Source: Arcobacter siniprincipis
Lineage (GTDB): Bacteria > Campylobacterota > Campylobacteria > Campylobacterales > Arcobacteraceae
Length of the DNA: 64,000 nucleotides
Reading direction: 5' to 3'
NCBI RefSeq assembly: GCF_048571125.1
Contig: NZ_CP182343.1
Span: forward strand, 2,852,001-2,916,000
Shown here: piece after piece, positions 8,256 to 17,583 of the stretch
How the letters are laid out: every line of letters starts with the position of its first letter
Numbering within the stretch: the stretch's first letter is position 1
Made by a program: the position numbers and the translations under genes
Notes under the pieces: model-generated
What the model saw: only the letters and a program-made list of their open reading frames with translations
What the model was told of the DNA's origin: nothing
Database searches by the model: none

Positions 8256-9140
8256 ATGAGCGCAGGAAAAAGATTTAGAGAAGCTCTTAAAGAAGAGAGA
8301 CCATTACAAATTGTTGGTACAATTAATGCTTATCAAGCCTTACAAGCTACAAAAGTAGGATTTAAAGCTATTTACCTTTCAGGTGGAGGAATCGCAAATG
8401 CTTCTTATGGTTTACCAGATTTAGGTATGACTATGATTGAAGATGTATGTATTGATATTAGAAGAGTTACTTCAATTTGTGATACTCCATTAATCGTTGA
8501 TGCTGATACAGGTTGGGGACATGCATTTAATGTAGCTAGAACTGTTAAAGAATTTATCAGATCTGGTGCTGCTGGATTACATATTGAAGATCAAGTTGCT
8601 GCAAAAAGATGTGGACACAGACCAAATAAAGAGTTAGTTTCTACTGAAGAGATGTGTGACAGAATCAGAGCTGCTGTTGATGCTAAAATGGAATTAGATC
8701 CAGATTTTTATATCATTGCAAGAACTGATGCACATGCTTCAGAAGGTCAAGAGGCTGCAGTTGCAAGAGCAAAAGCGTATGTTGAAGCTGGAGCAGATGC
8801 AATTTTTGCAGAAGCAGTTCATACATTAAAAGAGTACAAAGAATTTTGTGATCAAATGTCTGTACCTGTATTAGCAAACATTACTGAGTTTGGGGCAACT
8901 CCAATGTTTACTACTGAAGAATTAGGAAGTGTAGGTATTGAAATGGTACTTTATCCATTATCAGCATTTAGAGCTATGAACAAAGCTGCTTTACATGTAT
9001 ACCAAGAATTAAGAGATAAAGGTACTCAAGAAAGTACTTTAGACACTATGCAAACAAGAATGGAACTTTACGAAATGTTGGGGTATCACGAATATGAACA
9101 AAAAATGGATTCATTATTCGCAAAAGGTAAAGCTAAATAA
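8256..9140 (+). CDS. prpB: 2-methylisocitrate lyase
   Basis: 294 residues. It cleaves (2R,3S)-2-methylisocitrate to pyruvate and succinate, the last step of the methylcitrate cycle for propionate breakdown. The isocitrate lyase superfamily signature KRCGH is at residues 117-121 with the catalytic C119. The metal-binding loop DADTGWG is near 82-88. Length matches PrpB rather than the longer isocitrate lyases. An AAAGGA site precedes the ATG. It is first in the prpB-prpC-acnD-prpF series. Confidence 0.95.
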   Translation: MSAGKRFREALKEERPLQIVGTINAYQALQATKVGFKAIYLSGGGIANASYGLPDLGMTMIEDVCIDIRRVTSICDTPLIVDADTGWGHAFNVARTVKEFIRSGAAGLHIEDQVAAKRCGHRPNKELVSTEEMCDRIRAAVDAKMELDPDFYIIARTDAHASEGQEAAVARAKAYVEAGADAIFAEAVHTLKEYKEFCDQMSVPVLANITEFGATPMFTTEELGSVGIEMVLYPLSAFRAMNKAALHVYQELRDKGTQESTLDTMQTRMELYEMLGYHEYEQKMDSLFAKGKAK

Positions 9141-9188
9141 TTTAGCTTTACTAAAATATAATAGATAACAAAAACAAAAGGAGACAAT

Positions 9189-10337
9189 ATGAGCACTACA
9201 ACTACAGGATTTAAGCCAAAAAAATCAGTTGCACTTTCGGGGACTGCTGCTGGAAATACAGCTATTTGTACAGTTGGTAAAACGGGGAATGATTTACATT
9301 ATAGAGGGTATGATATCTTAGAATTTGCAACTCAAGCCCAATTTGAAGAAATTGCATATTTAATTGTACATGAAAAATTACCAAATAAAGCAGAACTAAA
9401 AGCTTATAAAGAAAAACTGCAAGGAATGAGAGATCTTCCAGATGGTGTTAAAGTTGCACTAGAACAACTACCAAAAACTGCTCATCCAATGGATGTTATG
9501 AGAACAGGTTGTTCAGTTCTTGGAGCAATCATGTCAGAAGACGAATCTCATCCAAAAGAGGAAGCACAAAACATTATTGATAAATTAATGTCTTGTTTCC
9601 CTTCTATATTATGTTACTGGTATCACTATGCATACAATGGAAAAAGAATTGAAGTTGTAACTGATGATGACACTATTGGTGGTCACTTCTTACACCTATT
9701 ACATGGTGAAAAACCAAGAGAATCTTGGGTTAAAGCTATGCACGTATCTTTAATTTTATATGCTGAGCATGAATTCAATGCTTCAACATTTACTTCAAGA
9801 GTTATCTCTGGAACAAACTCAGATATATTCTCATGTATTACTGGTGCAATTGGAGCTTTAAGAGGTCCTAAACATGGTGGAGCAAATGAAGTTGCATTTA
9901 GAATCCAAGAGAGATACTCTTCAGCTGATGAAGCAGAAAAAGATATCAAAGAAAGAATGGCAAGAAAAGAGATTATCATCGGATTTGGACACCCTGTATA
10001 TACTACAAGTGATCCAAGAAATGTAGTAATTAAAAAAGTTGCTGAAGATTTATCTAAAGAGAACAATGACATGTTAATGTATGATGTTGCTGAAAGAATT
10101 GAATCTGTAATGTGGGAACAAAAGAAAATGTTCCCAAATCTTGACTGGTTCTCAGCAGTTTCTTATAACCAAATGGGAATTCCAACAGATATGTTTACTC
10201 CAATTTTCATTATCTCAAGAGTTACTGGATGGGGAGCACATGCAATTGAACAAAGAGAAGATGGGAAAATTATTAGACCATCAGCTCATTATACAGGACC
10301 TGAAGGTTTAAAATTCGTTCCTTTAGAAGAAAGATAA
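9189..10337 (+). CDS. prpC: 2-methylcitrate synthase
   Basis: 382 residues. It condenses propionyl-CoA with oxaloacetate to give 2-methylcitrate. Citrate synthase family residues are visible: His in YAEHEFNAST (H194), the catalytic His in RGPKHGGANE (H229) and the His in GFGHPVYTT (H268). The short N-terminus and the ending HYTGPEGLKFVPLEER fit the PrpC type rather than the housekeeping GltA. It lies 48 bases after prpB, and AAGGAG precedes its ATG. A strong terminator follows directly, so transcription of the downstream acnD may need read-through or its own promoter. Confidence 0.95.
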   Translation: MSTTTTGFKPKKSVALSGTAAGNTAICTVGKTGNDLHYRGYDILEFATQAQFEEIAYLIVHEKLPNKAELKAYKEKLQGMRDLPDGVKVALEQLPKTAHPMDVMRTGCSVLGAIMSEDESHPKEEAQNIIDKLMSCFPSILCYWYHYAYNGKRIEVVTDDDTIGGHFLHLLHGEKPRESWVKAMHVSLILYAEHEFNASTFTSRVISGTNSDIFSCITGAIGALRGPKHGGANEVAFRIQERYSSADEAEKDIKERMARKEIIIGFGHPVYTTSDPRNVVIKKVAEDLSKENNDMLMYDVAERIESVMWEQKKMFPNLDWFSAVSYNQMGIPTDMFTPIFIISRVTGWGAHAIEQREDGKIIRPSAHYTGPEGLKFVPLEER

Positions 10338-10375
10338 AACTAAAAAATATTCTAGTGCCACCTTTGGCAAACACT

Positions 10376-10403
10376 AAAAGGATAAGCCTTTGCTTATCCT
10401 TTT
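10376..10403 (+). terminator. Rho-independent terminator after prpC
   Basis: A perfect 12-bp stem, AAAAGGATAAGC (10376-10387) with GCTTATCCTTTT (10392-10403), and a CTTT loop. It ends in a short T run. It falls between prpC and acnD and suggests attenuated expression of the distal genes. Confidence 0.75.
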
Positions 10404-10428
10404 AAATTCAAACAAAATGGATATAAAA

Positions 10429-13023
10429 ATGACAAATGATAAATATCTTAAAAAACTAGAAGGTTTCGATACAAGCTATTATGATGTAAAAACAGCTGTA
10501 GAAGATATAACTCCTGGTTCTTTTGAGAAACTTAACTATACTTCAAGAGTATTAGCAGAAAACCTAATTAGAAAGTGTCCAAGTGTTGATTTAAAAGATT
10601 CTCTGATTCAACTTATTGAAAAAAGAACTGACAAAGATTTCCCTTGGTTTCCAAGTCGTGTAATCTGTCATGATATCTTAGGACTTACAGCTTTTGTTGA
10701 CCTAGCAGGTCTTAGAGAAGCAGTTGCATCAAAAGGTGGAAATCCTGATAAAGTAAATCCAGTAGTTCCTACTCAACTTATCGTTGACCACTCACTAGCA
10801 GTTGAGTGTGGTGGATTTGATCCAGACGCATTTCAAAAAAATAGAGATATTGAAGATAGAAGAAATGCAGATAGATTCCACTTTATAAACTGGACAAAAG
10901 AAGCATTTAATAATGTTGATGTTATTCCTCCAGGTAATGGTATCATGCACCAAATCAACTTAGAGAAAATGTCTCCAGTTGTACACAATATTGATGGAAT
11001 AGCATCTCCAGATACATTAGTTGGTACAGATTCACATACTCCTCATGTGGATGCACTTGGAGTTATCGCTGTTGGTGTTGGTGGATTAGAAGCTGAAAAT
11101 GTAATGCTAGGAAACCCATCTTATATGAGAGTTCCAGAAATCATTGGTGTAGAAATTACAGGTGTTAGATCTGAAGGAATTACAGCAACTGATATTGCAC
11201 TTGCTATGACTTCATTCTTAAGAGAAAACAATGTCATTTCTGCTTATTTAGAGTTTTTTGGTTCAGGTGTTCAGTACTTAAACTTAGGAGATAGAGCAAC
11301 AATTGCAAATATGACTCCTGAATATGGTGCAAGTGCTGGTATCTTTGCTATTGATGAACAAACTATTGATTACTTAACAGTAACAGGTAGAGATGCTGCT
11401 CAAGTTAAACTTGTAGAAGCTTATGCAAAAGCAAATGGATTATGGGCAGACCAATTTGACAATGCTACATATGCAAGAACTATAGAGTTTGATTTATCAA
11501 AAGTTACAAGATCTTTAGCTGGTCCTTCTAAACCACATAAATTGGTTCCAACTTCAACTTTAAAAGCTGAAGGTATTGTAAAAGATTGGACACAAGATGG
11601 TGATAAAATTCCTGATGGTGGTATTTTAATTGCGGCTATTACTTCATGTACTAATACTTCAAATCCTAGAAATGTTATCGCGGCTGGTTTATTAGCTAAA
11701 AAAGCAAATGAACTTGGACTTACAAGAAAGCCATGGGTTAAGTCTTCATTGGCACCAGGATCTAAAGTAATTGAAGTTTATTTAAAAGAAGCTGGATTAT
11801 TATCTGAAATGGAAAAATTAGGATTTGGTGTTGTTGGATTTGCCTGTACTACTTGTAATGGTATGAGTGGAGCTTTAGACCCAGAGATTCAAAAAGAAGT
11901 TGTAGATAGAGATATCTATACTACGGCTGTATTATCAGGTAATAGAAACTTTGATGGAAGAATCCATCCATATGTAAAAGAAGCATTTTTGGCTTCACCT
12001 GCGCTTGTTATTGCCTATGCTTTAGCAGGTACTATTAGATTTGATATCGAAAATGATGTATTAGGAAAAGATAAAGATGGTAATGATATTAGATTAAAAG
12101 ATTTATGGCCAAGTGATGCAGAGATTAATGCTGTTGAAAAATCTTGCGTTAAACCTGAAATGTATAATAATATTTATGAACCAATGTTTAAAAGAGAACT
12201 ATTAGATAGTATTAAAATCGATCCATTCTATAAATGGAATCCAAAATCTACATATATCAATAGACCTCCTTATTGGGAAGATGAATATATGCAAATGCCA
12301 GCACTTAAAGGTATGAGACCATTAGGTGTATTCCCTGATAATATTACAACAGACCACTTATCGCCTTCAAATGCTATTTTACCAAGTAGTGCTTCTGGGG
12401 AATATTGTTTAAAAATGGGATTACCTGTAGAAGATTTAAACTCATATGCAACACATAGAGGGGATCATCATACAGCAAGTCGAGCAACATTGGCAAATCC
12501 AAAACTATTTAATGAAATGGTTAAAAATGAAGATGGAACTGTTAAGCAAGGTTCATTGACAAAAATTATGCCAGAAGGTACTGAGTCAAGAATGTGGGAA
12601 GCTATTGAGACTTATACTCAAAGAAAACAACCACTAATCATCATTGCTGGTACTAATTATGGTCAAGGGTCGTCAAGAGACTGGGCTGCAAAAGGAGTAA
12701 GACTTGCAGGTGTTGAAGTACTTATTGCTGAATCAATTGAAAGAATTCATAGAACTAACTTAGTTGGTATGGGTGTATTACCATTACAATTTAAAGATGG
12801 TGAGACTAGACATACTTATGCTATTGATGGAAGTGAAACTTTTGATATCGAAGGTAAAATTACTCCAAGATGTGATTTAACAGTTGTAATGACTAGAGAA
12901 AATGGTGAAGTTGTTAAATTCCCTGTTTTATGTAGACTTGATACAAGTGCTGAAGTTGATGTTTACAAAAATGGTGGTATTTTACAAAAATTTGCTAAAG
13001 ATGTTATTGCAGAAGGTAAATAG
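10429..13023 (+). CDS. acnD: 2-methylcitrate dehydratase, Fe/S-dependent (AcnD)
   Basis: 865 residues with the ATG at 10429. A longer frame opens at 10390, but that start lies inside the terminator hairpin, so I reject it. AcnD is an aconitase-superfamily enzyme that dehydrates 2-methylcitrate and needs PrpF as partner. [4Fe-4S] ligands are C407 (SCTNTSNPRN), C473 and C476 (ACTTCNG). The substrate loop TDSHTPHVDALG and the swivel-domain GTNYGQGSSRDWAAKG are present. Length and neighbouring prpF separate it from AcnA/AcnB. Confidence 0.92.
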   Translation: MTNDKYLKKLEGFDTSYYDVKTAVEDITPGSFEKLNYTSRVLAENLIRKCPSVDLKDSLIQLIEKRTDKDFPWFPSRVICHDILGLTAFVDLAGLREAVASKGGNPDKVNPVVPTQLIVDHSLAVECGGFDPDAFQKNRDIEDRRNADRFHFINWTKEAFNNVDVIPPGNGIMHQINLEKMSPVVHNIDGIASPDTLVGTDSHTPHVDALGVIAVGVGGLEAENVMLGNPSYMRVPEIIGVEITGVRSEGITATDIALAMTSFLRENNVISAYLEFFGSGVQYLNLGDRATIANMTPEYGASAGIFAIDEQTIDYLTVTGRDAAQVKLVEAYAKANGLWADQFDNATYARTIEFDLSKVTRSLAGPSKPHKLVPTSTLKAEGIVKDWTQDGDKIPDGGILIAAITSCTNTSNPRNVIAAGLLAKKANELGLTRKPWVKSSLAPGSKVIEVYLKEAGLLSEMEKLGFGVVGFACTTCNGMSGALDPEIQKEVVDRDIYTTAVLSGNRNFDGRIHPYVKEAFLASPALVIAYALAGTIRFDIENDVLGKDKDGNDIRLKDLWPSDAEINAVEKSCVKPEMYNNIYEPMFKRELLDSIKIDPFYKWNPKSTYINRPPYWEDEYMQMPALKGMRPLGVFPDNITTDHLSPSNAILPSSASGEYCLKMGLPVEDLNSYATHRGDHHTASRATLANPKLFNEMVKNEDGTVKQGSLTKIMPEGTESRMWEAIETYTQRKQPLIIIAGTNYGQGSSRDWAAKGVRLAGVEVLIAESIERIHRTNLVGMGVLPLQFKDGETRHTYAIDGSETFDIEGKITPRCDLTVVMTRENGEVVKFPVLCRLDTSAEVDVYKNGGILQKFAKDVIAEGK

Positions 13024-13044
13024 ACCTTAGATAATATCTTACTA

Positions 13045-13068
13045 TTTTAAGGGCGTTTGCCCTTAAAA
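13045..13068 (+). terminator. Hairpin between acnD and prpF
   Basis: TTTTAAGGGC (13045-13054) pairs with GCCCTTAAAA (13059-13068) around GTTT. No long T run follows, only ATATTTATT, so it may be a partial terminator or an mRNA-processing or stabilising hairpin inside the operon. Confidence 0.5.
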
Positions 13069-13129
13069 TATTTATTAATTAATCAAAAGATTTTTTAATA
13101 AATATTTTAAACTTAATAAAGGAAATTAA

Positions 13130-14308
13130 ATGGCTTACCAACCACAATTTAAAGTAAGAGCAACATATATGAGAGGTGGAACTTCTAAAGGAACATTTTT
13201 TAATATAACTGATTTACCTGCACAGGCTCAAGAAAATCAAGAAACAAAAAATAGACTTCTTCAAAGAATTGTTGGTTCGCCTGATGCCTATAAAAAACAA
13301 ATAGATGGTATGGGTGGAGCAACATCAAGTACCTCAAAAACTGTAATAGTTGGAAAAAGTGAAGTTCCTAATCATGATGTTGATTATTATTTTGGTCAAG
13401 TTGCTATTGATAAAGATTTTATGGATTGGAGTGGAAACTGTGGAAACCTATCTTCAGCAGTTGGTCCCTTTGCTATAAAAGAGGGTTTAGTAGATAATGT
13501 TCCTCAAGATGGTGTTTGTTGTGTAAAGATTTGGCAAGCAAATATCAAAAAAACTATACTTTGTTATGTGACAATGGCAGATGGAATGGTTAAAGAAATA
13601 GGTGATTATGAAATCGATGGAGTTACTTTTCCAGCTGAAGAGATTAAATTAGAGTTTGTTGAACCTGTTGACCCAAGTGAAGAGTTATTTCCAACTGGTA
13701 ACTTAGTAGATGATTTAGAAGTTCCAGGTGTTGGTACTTTTAAAGCTACTATGATAACAGCTGGTATTCCTACAATTTTCTTAAATGCTGATGAAATTGG
13801 ATACACAGGAACTGAACTTCAAGGAGATATTAACTCAGATGTTGAGGCATTAAAAAGATTTGAAACTATTAGAATAGCAGGTGCTATGAAAATGGGACTT
13901 ATGAAAGATGCTAAAGATGCAGAAACTCAACAACATGTACCAAAAGTTGCTTTTGTTGCACCACCATCTGATTTTACAACATCTACTGGAAAAACAATAA
14001 AAGCAAATGAACTTGATCTGCATGTTAGAGCTTTATCTATGCAACAATTACACCATGCTATGATGGGAACAGCTTCAGTTGCTATTGGAGTTGCGGCTTG
14101 TGTTCCGGGTACATTAGTTAACTTAGCTGCTGGTGGCGGGCAAAAAGATGCTGTAAACTTTGGACATCCATCTGGAACTTTAAAAGTAGGCGCATCTTTG
14201 ACTAATAAAGATGGTAAATATAAAGTTGAAAAAGCAAGTATGAGTAGAAGTGCAAGAATTATCATGGAAGGTAATGTTTATGTACCTGCTGGAACTATGG
14301 AAAAATAA
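13130..14308 (+). CDS. prpF: 2-methylaconitate cis-trans isomerase
   Basis: 392 residues of the PrpF family (diaminopimelate-epimerase fold). It isomerises the product of AcnD so that 2-methylisocitrate can be formed. Typical motifs are ATYMRGGTSKGTFF near the N-terminus, GGATSSTSKT, and DWSGNCGNLSSAVGPFA. AAGGAAA precedes the ATG. It closes the methylcitrate gene group. No prpD-type dehydratase and no prpE propionyl-CoA synthetase lie in the window, so this is the AcnD/PrpF version of the pathway. Confidence 0.93.
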   Translation: MAYQPQFKVRATYMRGGTSKGTFFNITDLPAQAQENQETKNRLLQRIVGSPDAYKKQIDGMGGATSSTSKTVIVGKSEVPNHDVDYYFGQVAIDKDFMDWSGNCGNLSSAVGPFAIKEGLVDNVPQDGVCCVKIWQANIKKTILCYVTMADGMVKEIGDYEIDGVTFPAEEIKLEFVEPVDPSEELFPTGNLVDDLEVPGVGTFKATMITAGIPTIFLNADEIGYTGTELQGDINSDVEALKRFETIRIAGAMKMGLMKDAKDAETQQHVPKVAFVAPPSDFTTSTGKTIKANELDLHVRALSMQQLHHAMMGTASVAIGVAACVPGTLVNLAAGGGQKDAVNFGHPSGTLKVGASLTNKDGKYKVEKASMSRSARIIMEGNVYVPAGTMEK

Positions 14309-14332
14309 ATAAAATTTCAATTCAATTACAAG

Positions 14333-14366
14333 AGGGGAAAAGATTAATTTCTTTTCCCCTTTTTTA
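14333..14366 (+). terminator. Rho-independent terminator after prpF
   Basis: The stem AGGGGAAAAG (14333-14342) pairs with CTTTTCCCCT (14351-14360) around an 8-base loop and is followed by a T run. This is a canonical end of the prp locus. Confidence 0.85.
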
Positions 14367-14409
14367 ATTTTATTTTAGAGATAATACTTTTTTATAAAAA
14401 AGGCTTATT

Positions 14410-15060
14410 ATGAAAACTTGGCAAGATGTTATTAATAAACAAAAAGAGCAAGAGTATTTTCAAAAATTAGAAAATAGTATCAATCATTTATATGAAACTA
14501 CAACAGTATTTCCAGATAAAAAGAATATATATAAAGCTTTTGATACAACTCCTTTAGATGAATTAAAAGTCCTAATTCTAGGACAAGATCCCTACCATGG
14601 AGCAGGTCAAGCACAAGGTTTGGCTTTCTCAACTCCAAAAGAGATAAAAAATCCACCCTCAATGGTAAATATTCTAAAAGAGATAAAAGATGATTTAAAA
14701 AGAGATTCTTCCTATCTTGATGGAGATTTAACCCCTTGGGCGAAACAAGGAGTTTTACTATTAAATACTATTCTAACAGTAGAAGAATCAAAGCCAAAAT
14801 CACATCATAAATTAGGGTGGGAAATATTTACTGATAATATAATTAAACATATCTCAGCAAATTGTGATGATATAATCTTCATACTATGGGGAGCACCAGC
14901 TATTGCAAAGACAAAACTAATAGACACAAAAAAACATCATATACTAACATCACCACATCCTAGCCCCTTATCATCTTATAGAGGATTCTTCGGATGTAAG
15001 CACTTTAGTAAAACAAATGAGATATTAGAATCATTGGGTAAAAAAGAGATTAATTGGTAA
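14410..15060 (+). CDS. ung: Uracil-DNA glycosylase (family 1)
   Basis: 216 residues. It removes uracil from DNA in base-excision repair. The catalytic motif GQDPYH is at residues 58-63 (D60 activates water). The second motif, SPHPSPLSSYRGF, carries the catalytic His (H183). The length is normal. It is transcribed alone between the prp terminator and a bidirectional terminator. Confidence 0.95.
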   Translation: MKTWQDVINKQKEQEYFQKLENSINHLYETTTVFPDKKNIYKAFDTTPLDELKVLILGQDPYHGAGQAQGLAFSTPKEIKNPPSMVNILKEIKDDLKRDSSYLDGDLTPWAKQGVLLLNTILTVEESKPKSHHKLGWEIFTDNIIKHISANCDDIIFILWGAPAIAKTKLIDTKKHHILTSPHPSPLSSYRGFFGCKHFSKTNEILESLGKKEINW

Positions 15061-15079
15061 AACACTTAAAAAGTGTTTT
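15059..15079. terminator. Bidirectional terminator between ung and hydrolase
   Basis: AAAACACTT (15059-15067) and AAGTGTTTT (15071-15079) form a 9-bp stem with an AAA loop. It overlaps the ung stop codon and sits between convergent genes; A and T tracts flank it on both strands. Confidence 0.7.
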
Positions 15080-15080
15080 A

Positions 15081-15623
15081 CTATTTTACTAAGGCAGAGA
15101 TGCCTTTAAATTGTGGATGTTTTGCATTTACTGTTAGTTCAAATAAAAGTGACTCATAAGTAGTTGGAATCACACCTGATTGAACAAGTCTTGTAATTGC
15201 CACATCTGTATCATTTTGTTTTCTTGAAGTAACACAATCAGTCACTAAAATTACTTTGTATCCAGCTTGTAACAAGTCAATACAAGTTTGAAGCACACAA
15301 ACATGAGTCTCTATTCCTGCAACTATAATTTGCTTTTTACCTAAAGTATTAATTGCAACCATTGTCTCTTCATTCTTACAACAAGAAAAAGTAGTCTTTT
15401 CAAAGTGTGGATAATCATCAACTAACTCTCTTAAAGAAGGAATAGTCTCTCCAATACCTTTTTTATATTGTTCATTTATTATAAATGGAACTTCATGGAG
15501 CTGTAAACCTTTTACTAAAGTTAGTAGATTCTTTTCTATCTCATCTTTATTTGTCATATGTGGATAAAGTCTTTCTTGAACATCAACTAGACAAAATGCT
15601 ACATTTTTTACATCAATTCTCAT
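15081..15623 (-). CDS. Isochorismatase-family cysteine hydrolase
   Basis: 180 residues of the cysteine hydrolase superfamily, close to YcaC-type proteins in size. The triad is visible: D14 in CLVDVQERLY, a Lys in HFEKTTFSC (about K76), and C109 in GIETHVCVLQT, preceded by the usual GIETH with its cis-peptide. The substrate is unknown; members act on amides such as nicotinamide, N-carbamoyl compounds or isochorismate. It is monocistronic, and AAGGAG lies before its ATG at 15623. Confidence 0.85.
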   Translation of the reverse strand: MRIDVKNVAFCLVDVQERLYPHMTNKDEIEKNLLTLVKGLQLHEVPFIINEQYKKGIGETIPSLRELVDDYPHFEKTTFSCCKNEETMVAINTLGKKQIIVAGIETHVCVLQTCIDLLQAGYKVILVTDCVTSRKQNDTDVAITRLVQSGVIPTTYESLLFELTVNAKHPQFKGISALVK

Positions 15624-15787
15624 CTTTACTCCTTATAAATTATGATTTTGAACTATTTATATTCACAAATAATATACTATCATACATAAAGCAGTAAAAA
15701 AAATCTAGTAAAATTTAGTCTTTGAAGAGGGAATTAAAACAAAGTGAGAAGTTTATCAACATGAAAGGCAAAAAGCCCTTCAAAATG

Positions 15788-16726
15788 CTATTTAAATGCT
15801 ACCTTTTCGGCTCTTGCTAATAACTCTTTTGCACCTTGGTCAATAAAAGTTTGAGCTAGTGCTTGTCCTGCTGTTTTATAATCATTTTGATTAATAACAA
15901 TTTTTTCTTGCACATATTCACTACCATCTGGCATTCCAACTATTGCTCTTACATCTACTGCATTCTCATCTAAAATAGTTGCTTTTACTCCAATAGGAAC
16001 TTGGCAACCACCTTCTAAAGTATGTACAAAACTTCTTTCAATAGTTGACTCGATTTCAGCATTTTTATCATGTAAGACTGATAATAATTCTATTAATTCT
16101 GGATTATTCAAGGTTTCAATACCTAAAGTTGCTTGTCCCATAGATGGTATCATCTCATCAATAGAGATTGGGGTAAAGTATTTCACCTCATCTTCTATTT
16201 GAAGTTTTTGAACACCTGTTGCTGCTAAAATAATAGCATCATATTCACCAGCTTTTAACTTTGCAATTCTAGTATTTATATTTCCTCTTAAATCTTTAAG
16301 TTCAATATCTGGTCTTAAAAGTTTTAGCTCCATTCTTCTTCTTAAACTTGTAGTTCCTATTATTGCACCCTTTGGTAGGTCAGTGATACTTGCATATTTT
16401 TCACTTAAAAAAGCATCTCTTGGATCAAATCTTTTAGTAAGTGCTGCTAATACAAAACCTTCTTCAAACTCAACAGGAACATCTTTTAAAGAGTGTACTG
16501 CTATATCTGCTTCTTTATTTTCAAGTGCTATTTCTAACTCTTTTGTAAAAAGCCCTTTCCCACCTATTTTTGCTAATGGTACATCTAATATCTTATCTGC
16601 TTTTGTTGAAAATGTTTTTAGTTCTATAACCATATCTGGATAGTGTTTTAAAAGCTCAGCTTTGATATATTCACTTTGCCAAAGTGCTAATTTACTCTTT
16701 CTAGTTGCTATTACAATTTTTTTCAT
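15788..16726 (-). CDS. hemC: Hydroxymethylbilane synthase (porphobilinogen deaminase)
   Basis: 312 residues. It joins four porphobilinogens into hydroxymethylbilane in heme biosynthesis. The N-terminus IATRKSKLALWQSE is the family signature. The cofactor-binding Cys is C241 in LEGGCQVPIG, which carries the dipyrromethane primer. Its ATG overlaps the stop of the upstream dsb-like gene by one base. It is the last gene of the murI-dnaX-dsb-hemC series. An imperfect hairpin at 15762-15782 downstream has no clear T run. Confidence 0.95.
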   Translation of the reverse strand: MKKIVIATRKSKLALWQSEYIKAELLKHYPDMVIELKTFSTKADKILDVPLAKIGGKGLFTKELEIALENKEADIAVHSLKDVPVEFEEGFVLAALTKRFDPRDAFLSEKYASITDLPKGAIIGTTSLRRRMELKLLRPDIELKDLRGNINTRIAKLKAGEYDAIILAATGVQKLQIEDEVKYFTPISIDEMIPSMGQATLGIETLNNPELIELLSVLHDKNAEIESTIERSFVHTLEGGCQVPIGVKATILDENAVDVRAIVGMPDGSEYVQEKIVINQNDYKTAGQALAQTFIDQGAKELLARAEKVAFK

Positions 16727-17568
16727 TATTTACTTCCTAAAGTCTCATATTTTAATTTACTGTCATCTCTTTTACCATTTATAAAAATAGTTGGGGTTCC
16801 TTTTATCATAACATCATCACCCATTTTTACATCATCTAAAACTCTTGCCATTACTTCGGTAGAATTTATTTGTTCTTTTGTAATATTTGTTTTAAACTCT
16901 TTATTAAAAGCACTTAAAATTTTATCTTCATCTTGTGAATCTACAGCAAAATATTGCTCCCAATTAGTAGTGTAAACTTTTTTCTCAACATCTTTTAAAC
17001 CCATTTGTCTTGCTACATCTATAGCTTTTACCATAGTTGCAGATGCTGGATGAACTCTTAAAAGAGGAAAATTATAATAATAAAGTGCTATTTCCTCTTT
17101 ATTATCTTTTACATGCTCAATAATTGAAGGAAGAGTATCTATACAAAAAGGACATAAAGGATCAGAGAAAACTACTATTTTATCTTTTGCCTTTGCGTTT
17201 CCTGCTATTAAATGGTCTTCTTGATAATAGTTTGCATCAAGTTTTGGTTGTAATAAATCTTTATAAGATGCTCCTGTTTTCAAGTTTATCAATTCTGGTG
17301 CTACAATTTCTCCATTTGAAAATATTATATCTTTTGCATTGATTTCTTTATCTTTTACTTTTGCTTTTATTTGCACAATGTAACCATACCAATTTGTCAT
17401 TGGTTCTGGCATTTTTTCCTTCATGCTTATTTGTATATCTTTTATCTCAACTCTTGCGTTATTTGAAAGTCTTTTTTTCTCAAAATTAATAACATCATTA
17501 TCAAAATTTGCAGCACTTAAACTAATAGTCATAATAGAAAAAATACATATTAATTTTTTATAATTCAT
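16726..17568 (-). CDS. Periplasmic thiol:disulfide oxidoreductase, DsbC/DsbG-like
   Basis: 280 residues. The signal peptide is MNYKKLICIFSIMTISLSAA. The first 120 residues are probably a dimerisation domain. A thioredoxin-fold domain with the redox motif CPFC (139-142) follows. Near the C-terminus GTPTIFINGKRD carries the cis-Pro loop typical of Dsb proteins. It should act as a periplasmic disulfide isomerase or oxidase, perhaps in cytochrome c or envelope protein folding. It is co-directional with dnaX, 15 bases downstream of it, and overlaps hemC by one base. Confidence 0.85.
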   Translation of the reverse strand: MNYKKLICIFSIMTISLSAANFDNDVINFEKKRLSNNARVEIKDIQISMKEKMPEPMTNWYGYIVQIKAKVKDKEINAKDIIFSNGEIVAPELINLKTGASYKDLLQPKLDANYYQEDHLIAGNAKAKDKIVVFSDPLCPFCIDTLPSIIEHVKDNKEEIALYYYNFPLLRVHPASATMVKAIDVARQMGLKDVEKKVYTTNWEQYFAVDSQDEDKILSAFNKEFKTNITKEQINSTEVMARVLDDVKMGDDVMIKGTPTIFINGKRDDSKLKYETLGSK

Positions 17569-17583
17569 AATACCTCCTAAAAT

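Noticed and set aside
10390..10428. Upstream start of acnD adding 13 residues
   Set aside because: It begins inside the loop of the prpC terminator hairpin and has no ribosome site; AcnD homologues start near the ATG at 10429.
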